From Agrobacterium tumefaciens (GTDB lineage Bacteria > Pseudomonadota > Alphaproteobacteria > Rhizobiales > Rhizobiaceae): 64,000 nt of DNA. The stretch spans positions 1-64,000 of the forward strand of contig NZ_SUPW01000002.1 of NCBI RefSeq assembly GCF_013337285.1, read 5' to 3'. Both the position numbers and the translations under genes were made by a program. The notes beneath the pieces are model-generated. The model was not told the origin of the DNA. It was given only the letters and a program-made list of their open reading frames with translations, and did no database searches. Shown here one piece after another: positions 59,913 through 64,000 of the stretch; position 1 is the first letter of the stretch; every line of letters begins with the position of its first letter.

Positions 59913-61424
59913 ATGCCAAAAGAATTCGACTGGAACGCCGCTTCAACCCTTTCAGAGAGCTTCGTCTCGCAATGGGCGGACAACGAGCCGGGCGGGGCGG
60001 TCATCGGTTTTGATCTCGATGGCATCCGGTTCGCCCATGCGGGCGGTGTCGAAAGTCTTTCAACCTTCGCACCCTTCACGCCGCAGAGCGTGGTGCGGTA
60101 TGCCTCCGTCACCAAACATGCTTTCTGCGCCATGGTGCTCGCCCATTCCGACCTGATCGGCCTTGACGACCCACTCGGCAAACATCTGCCGGAGCTGCAA
60201 TCGCCGCTGCGTGATGTCACGGTCGGGCAGGCGCTGGACATGAGCGGCGGGTTGCCGGATACGCGCGAATGCCTGTCGCTGCTTGGCCTTTCCGTCTACA
60301 CCGAGACGAAGGCCGGCCCGCTTCTCGAGTACCTGTCGCGACTGACCCGGCTGAATTTTTCGGCCGGCAGCGAGGTGTCCTATTCCAATACCGGTTACCG
60401 TCTGGTGGAAGCGGCGCTGGAGCGCTGCGGTTTCCGCTTCGATGATTTCGTGCAGACGCAGATTGCCGGTCCCTTTGGTGTGTTTCTGAAGGCGCCGGAT
60501 GTCTGGAACGATCCTGTCGACGGTCTGGCGCCCGGTTATTGGAAGTCCGAAGACAACTGGCAGCTTTCGGCGGCCGGCCTGCACATTTCCGCTTCCGGAA
60601 GTCTTGCGGGCAGTGCCGAAGCACTCACCCGCTGGCTGCAGGGGCTGATGAGGGGCGAGGGCAGCTTTGCAGGTGTTCTCGACAGGCTTTCAGCTGAACG
60701 GCCGCTCGCCGATGGGCGGATGAGCGAATATGGCCTTGGCCTGCGCTGGTCGCATCTCGGCGACAGGCGCTTCGTCGGCCATGGCGGTTCGCATCCCGGC
60801 TACAAGACTTATTTCCTGCTTGATCCACAAAACGACACGGGTTTCGTCGTGGTGTCGAACCGCGAGGATACCAACGGCTTCAAGATCGCGCTGGAAAGCA
60901 TGGCGGCTTTGACCGGCCTGCCTTTGCCCAAACCCGCTGCCAGCCTGCCGGAAGGCCTCTATGTCACCGAAAGCGGTCCATGGTGGCTGGAGATCAAGGG
61001 CAGCACATCGACCTTCATCGATGGCGACGACACGCTTTATGAAGATGTCGATGGCTGGGTCTCTTCCCGCTCCGCATCCTCGCCGATGCGCCTCAGGCTA
61101 GACGGTGAGGCCATTGTCGGCGATGCCGGCCACGCCGCCCGCCGCTTCCTGCCCGTCGGTGAGCATGCCGTGCCGAATAACCTTTCGGGCTTGTGGCGTT
61201 CGGATGAGGGGGCGGAATTTTCGATCAGCGGCTCGTCGCTGACGATGAGCATCGGCCCCACACGCCGCAGCATGCCGTTGAAGGCGTTGGGCAACGGTCG
61301 CTTCCTCTTCACGCTCACCGATGGGCCGTGGACGAAGCGCGTCTGCCTCAACCGGCTGGGTGACGACCGGATCGAGCTGGTTTCCAGCCGGGCGCGGATG
61401 ATCGAATATTCAAGGGGCGGCTAA
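59913..61424 (+). CDS. Serine beta-lactamase-like hydrolase (D-aminopeptidase type)
   Basis: 503 residues. The penicillin-recognising fold is clear, with S65-x-x-K68 (YASVTKHA), the Y157-S-N159 motif (VSYSNTGY) and H290-G-G (GHGGSHPGYKTYF). The last 150 residues form two small beta domains as in the Ochrobactrum D-aminopeptidase DAP, whose length is similar. No signal peptide, so cytoplasmic. It probably removes N-terminal D-residues from imported peptides. It follows the ABC operon after a RIME-like element. Confidence 0.85.
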   Translation: MPKEFDWNAASTLSESFVSQWADNEPGGAVIGFDLDGIRFAHAGGVESLSTFAPFTPQSVVRYASVTKHAFCAMVLAHSDLIGLDDPLGKHLPELQSPLRDVTVGQALDMSGGLPDTRECLSLLGLSVYTETKAGPLLEYLSRLTRLNFSAGSEVSYSNTGYRLVEAALERCGFRFDDFVQTQIAGPFGVFLKAPDVWNDPVDGLAPGYWKSEDNWQLSAAGLHISASGSLAGSAEALTRWLQGLMRGEGSFAGVLDRLSAERPLADGRMSEYGLGLRWSHLGDRRFVGHGGSHPGYKTYFLLDPQNDTGFVVVSNREDTNGFKIALESMAALTGLPLPKPAASLPEGLYVTESGPWWLEIKGSTSTFIDGDDTLYEDVDGWVSSRSASSPMRLRLDGEAIVGDAGHAARRFLPVGEHAVPNNLSGLWRSDEGAEFSISGSSLTMSIGPTRRSMPLKALGNGRFLFTLTDGPWTKRVCLNRLGDDRIELVSSRARMIEYSRGG

Positions 61425-61461
61425 CGACTGAGACCGATCCCGGCGCGCCCCACAAATTCGG

Positions 61462-61547
61462 CGTCATCCTCGGGCCTGTCCCGAGGATCTGCAAGCGATT
61501 GATTTTGTTGACGTGCTTAGATCCGTGGGACAAGCCCAAGGATGACG
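61462..61547. repeat. Short imperfect inverted intergenic repeat
   Basis: GTCATCCTCGGGCCTGTCCC (61463-61482) and GGGACAAGCCCAAGGATGAC (61527-61546) are inverted copies matching at 18 of 20 positions, with 44 nt between. This family of repeat (GTCATCC..GGGCNTGTCCC) is common between genes of rhizobia. It lies in the 252-nt gap before the LysR gene. Confidence 0.65.
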
Positions 61548-61676
61548 AGAGTGAGGTTGGGCCGTTTCCTCAACAGCCCGAAGCTTTCTTGTGGGTTTCA
61601 ATCGGCTGCCATTGCTCCTAATAAAGACCCGTGTTCCCGGCAGGCCGGGACAACATCTTTGTGGGAGAATAAGCCG

Positions 61677-62573
61677 TTGGAAGTCAAATGGCTCGAGGAT
61701 TTCCTGGCGCTGGCCGGAACGCTCAATTTCTCGAAGGCGGCGGATGAGCGGCATGTGACGCAATCCGCCTTCAGCCGGCGTATCAAGCAGCTGGAAGCCT
61801 GGGTGGGGGCGACGCTGGTTGATCGCGCCTCCTATCCTTCGCGGCTGACCGAGGCGGGCGCGAAGTTCGTGCCGGTGGCGCAGGAGACGCTGAAGCAGCT
61901 TTACCATGCGCGGCGCGCACTTCTTCAGGAAGAGGGCGCCGATGCCAAGACGGTGCGGCTGACGGCCCTGCACACCCTCTCCTTCACCTTCTTCCCGGAT
62001 TGGCTGAAACGGGTGAACGAGACGGCGGGACCGCTGTTTTCGGTTTTGCGGCCCGATTCCGGCAGCATGGAGGAAAACCTCAATTCGCTGGTGGACGGGC
62101 AGAGTGATTTTCTTCTGACCTATGCTCATCCCGAAGTGCCGATGCTGCTCGATGCGCAGACCTTCGAGTTTCGTGTGCTGGGTGCGGAAAACATCATTCC
62201 CGTTTCCGCGCCCGCTGCGGATGGCTCACCGCTGCATGCGCTGGCGGAAAATGCGAAAAAACCCTTTGCCTATCTGGATTATGAAAAGGCTTCGTTCTTC
62301 GGGCCGTTGCTGCGCGATCTCCTGAGCGCGCGGCTGCCGCAATTCGAGCGGGTGCATGAAGGCAGCATGTCGGTGGGGCTGAAAGCCATGGCGATGGCCG
62401 GCTGGGGTGTCGCCTGGGTGCCGGAGAGCCTGATGCGGCAGGAGCTTGATAGCGGCGCTCTGGTGCGCGCCGCTGATTCAAGTTTCGATATTGCCGTCGA
62501 TATCAGGCTTTATCGTTCCAAGGAGAACCGCCGGCCCGTTGTTGAGCGCATATGGGCGGTTCTCGAAGGTTAG
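61677..62573 (+). CDS. LysR-family transcriptional regulator
   Basis: 298 residues from the TTG at 61677, where GGGAG stands 9 nt upstream and the standard LysR N-terminus begins (EVKWLEDFLALAGTLNFSKAADERHVTQSAFSRRIKQLE, read in pieces). An earlier frame would add 45 unlikely residues across a repeat. The effector domain starts near residue 90. It is convergent with the D-amino-acid transaminase gene and probably governs the peptide/D-amino-acid locus. Confidence 0.9.
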   Translation: MEVKWLEDFLALAGTLNFSKAADERHVTQSAFSRRIKQLEAWVGATLVDRASYPSRLTEAGAKFVPVAQETLKQLYHARRALLQEEGADAKTVRLTALHTLSFTFFPDWLKRVNETAGPLFSVLRPDSGSMEENLNSLVDGQSDFLLTYAHPEVPMLLDAQTFEFRVLGAENIIPVSAPAADGSPLHALAENAKKPFAYLDYEKASFFGPLLRDLLSARLPQFERVHEGSMSVGLKAMAMAGWGVAWVPESLMRQELDSGALVRAADSSFDIAVDIRLYRSKENRRPVVERIWAVLEG

Positions 62574-62580
62574 AGCCGGT

Positions 62581-63447
62581 TCAGATGGCCGTGCGGCGGG
62601 CGTTTTCGAGGTAGAGCGCGCGCAGGCGGCTTACCATCGGGCCGGGCTTGCCGTCACCCACCGGCTTACCGTCGATTTTCGTGACCGAAACCACGAAGTT
62701 GGAGGCGCTGGTCAGGCAGGCTTCATCAGCATCAAGCGCCTCTGCCAGCGTGAAAGGCCGTTCTTCCAGCGTGAAACCGGCTTCTTTGGCCAGTTGCAGG
62801 GCGGCAAGGCGGGTGCAGCCGGGCAGGGTCTTGTTGCTGTTGCCGCGGGTGATGATCTTTTTATCGGCGGTGACGATGTAGGCGGTGGAAGATGCACCTT
62901 CGGTGACGAAACCGTCCTCGATCATCCACGCCTCGTCGCAGCCTTCGGCCTTGGCGATGCGTTTGGCCATGACCTGCGGCAGCAGGCAGACGGTCTTTAT
63001 ATCGCGACGTTCCCAGCGCTGGTCGGGAACGGATTTGACGGCGATACCGGCTTCTTCGACGGGCGTGCCGATCAGCTTCCTGGCCTGGGTGAACATGACC
63101 AGTGTCGGCTTCAGATCGGCGGAGAACAGAAAGTTGCGGTCTTCCGCACCACGCGTCAGCTGCAGGTAGATCATGCCTTCGACGAGGTTGTTGTCGGCAA
63201 TCAGGCGGCGCTCGGCCTCGACGATTTCCTTGGTCGTGACCGGCAGCGGCACATCGATTTCGCGGGCGCTGCGTTCCAGCCGGGCCATGTGCAGGTCGCT
63301 GTCGATCAGCTTGCCTTCGAGAACCGAGGTGACTTCATAAATGCCGTCGCCGAACAAGAAACCGCGGTCGAAGATGGAAAGGCGGGCGTCTGCCTCGGGC
63401 AGGAATTCGCCGTTGACGTAAACGATGCGACCGGATTGGCTAGTCAT
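62581..63447 (-). CDS. dat: D-amino-acid transaminase (class IV aminotransferase)
   Basis: 288 residues of the fold-type IV PLP class. The PLP lysine is in RRDIKTVCLLPQVMAKRIA, the ring-nitrogen Glu in AWMIEDGFVTEGASSTAYIV, and the opening is IVYVNGEFLPEADARLSIFDRGFLFGDGIYEV. It matches D-alanine aminotransferase in length and motifs, and would convert released D-amino acids to 2-oxoacids. It lies 20 nt before the DmpA-type peptidase gene's stop codon on the same strand, so they are likely one operon. Confidence 0.88.
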   Translation of the reverse strand: MTSQSGRIVYVNGEFLPEADARLSIFDRGFLFGDGIYEVTSVLEGKLIDSDLHMARLERSAREIDVPLPVTTKEIVEAERRLIADNNLVEGMIYLQLTRGAEDRNFLFSADLKPTLVMFTQARKLIGTPVEEAGIAVKSVPDQRWERRDIKTVCLLPQVMAKRIAKAEGCDEAWMIEDGFVTEGASSTAYIVTADKKIITRGNSNKTLPGCTRLAALQLAKEAGFTLEERPFTLAEALDADEACLTSASNFVVSVTKIDGKPVGDGKPGPMVSRLRALYLENARRTAI

Positions 63448-63467
63448 GAGAACTCCGTCTGGAAAAG

Positions 63468-64000
63468 TCAGGCTGAAAGAAGGGTTTTAAGGGTGTCGAT
63501 GGAAATGGCCTCGACCGTGGAGACCTTGCCGGTGCCGGCATTGAAGCCAGTTGTCGTATTGGCCGTGCAGAGCGAATTGAGGATCGCCTCCTCCGTCGCC
63601 TCTATCGCGGCTTCGAAGAGTGGCGAAATCGCATCGTTGGAAAGCTCAGGGTATTCCGCCACCGCCTTGCGGCGCGCAGGCGTGCGACGCAGCCGCTCAT
63701 CGGTGGAAAATGCCAGCGCATAGTCACCGGAGCCATTGCTGAGTGCGGCACCCGTGCGTGCCAGTCCACCAAAGCTTCTGGCCGCCAGGCGTTTCAGATT
63801 GCGGGAGCAGAGCGGCGCGTCGGTTGCGACAATGATGACGATCGAGCCGTCCTTGTCCTTGTGCTCCGGGCTGACATAGGGCTTGCCGCATACCAGCAGG
63901 TGGCCGCCGTAATTGGATTGGACGAGAACGCCTAGCGTATAGGTCGTTCCGGCGATGGTGACGATGCGAGATGAGGTGCCGATGCCGCCCTTCATGCCGA
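63468..64000 (-). CDS. DmpA-type aminopeptidase (S58 family), N-terminus cut by window end
   Basis: The C-terminal 177 residues of an S58 peptidase. MKGGIGTSSRIV leads into YTLGVLVQSNYGG, and the autoproteolysis site Gly-Ser is in KDGSIVIIVATDAPL, where the serine becomes the N-terminal nucleophile. The start lies beyond position 64000. These enzymes release L- or D-amino acids from peptide N-termini. It stands upstream of the D-amino-acid transaminase, completing a D-peptide degradation set. Confidence 0.85.
   Translation of the reverse strand, partial: GMKGGIGTSSRIVTIAGTTYTLGVLVQSNYGGHLLVCGKPYVSPEHKDKDGSIVIIVATDAPLCSRNLKRLAARSFGGLARTGAALSNGSGDYALAFSTDERLRRTPARRKAVAEYPELSNDAISPLFEAAIEATEEAILNSLCTANTTTGFNAGTGKVSTVEAISIDTLKTLLSA

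Noticed and set aside
59739..61547. Possible insertion-sequence ends in the repeated palindromes
   Set aside because: No transposase frame or target duplication is visible; the elements fit known rhizobial intergenic repeats.
1..64000. tRNA, rRNA, CRISPR arrays, phage genes
   Set aside because: None recognised by eye on either strand. Weak or degenerate RNA genes cannot be excluded without a covariance-model search.

Overview
The window is high-GC alphaproteobacterial DNA. Several features point to the Rhizobiaceae, most likely Agrobacterium: a telA-type telomere resolvase with all landmark residues at the positions reported for the Agrobacterium enzyme, the lpiA-acvB lipid pair beside it, RIME-like intergenic palindromes and many LysR and ABC genes. 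No rRNA, tRNA, CRISPR array or transposase was recognised.

Layout. 11-2851 (minus): an ECF sigma factor, its membrane anti-sigma and a cytochrome b561, with a YceI protein upstream. 3142-14022 (plus): a LysR regulator, then a nitrilase, an RraA-like protein, a four-gene polyamine-type ABC importer, two FAD enzymes resembling GlpA and GlpB, and an FGGY kinase. This reads as one uptake and oxidation pathway of unknown substrate. 14143-24164: mixed metabolic and regulatory genes, namely an EEP hydrolase, a YggS-like PLP protein, a glutamine amidotransferase, a small thioredoxin, a MocR regulator, a LysR divergent from pirin and isochorismatase genes, DoxX, and an AraC divergent from a PhyH dioxygenase. 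24272-30488: an L,D-transpeptidase, two DsbA proteins, DsbD and a two-component system, tied together by two copies of a CTTAAG-N5-CTTAAG box. 30534-36979: an Old-Yellow-Enzyme-type flavoprotein with a divergent TetR gene, a second two-component system, an outer-membrane barrel and a lipoprotein.

37080-44371 is a complete gamma-resorcylate (2,6-dihydroxybenzoate) catabolic cluster in the order graRDAFCBEK described for Rhizobium sp. MTP-10005. Decarboxylation to resorcinol, hydroxylation to hydroxyquinol, ring cleavage and maleylacetate reduction feed the 3-oxoadipate route. A TTGCA-type operator lies inside the graD promoter spacer, and a 29-bp palindrome of the same motif lies before graK.

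44477-52696 (minus) holds a large DUF1217 repeat protein, telA, acvB and lpiA. TelA makes covalently closed hairpin telomeres, so the host probably carries a linear replicon. 53327-64000 is a peptide or D-amino-acid scavenging locus: an M19 dipeptidase, a Dpp-like ABC importer, a D-aminopeptidase-like serine hydrolase, a LysR regulator, a D-amino-acid transaminase and a DmpA-type aminopeptidase cut by the window end.

The best candidates for something not yet described are the unknown pathway at 4177-14022, the CTTAAG-box envelope redox regulon and the DUF1217 protein beside telA. The telomere resolvase and gra cluster are the most striking systems, but their families are known. Everything here comes from reading the sequence; no database search was run.
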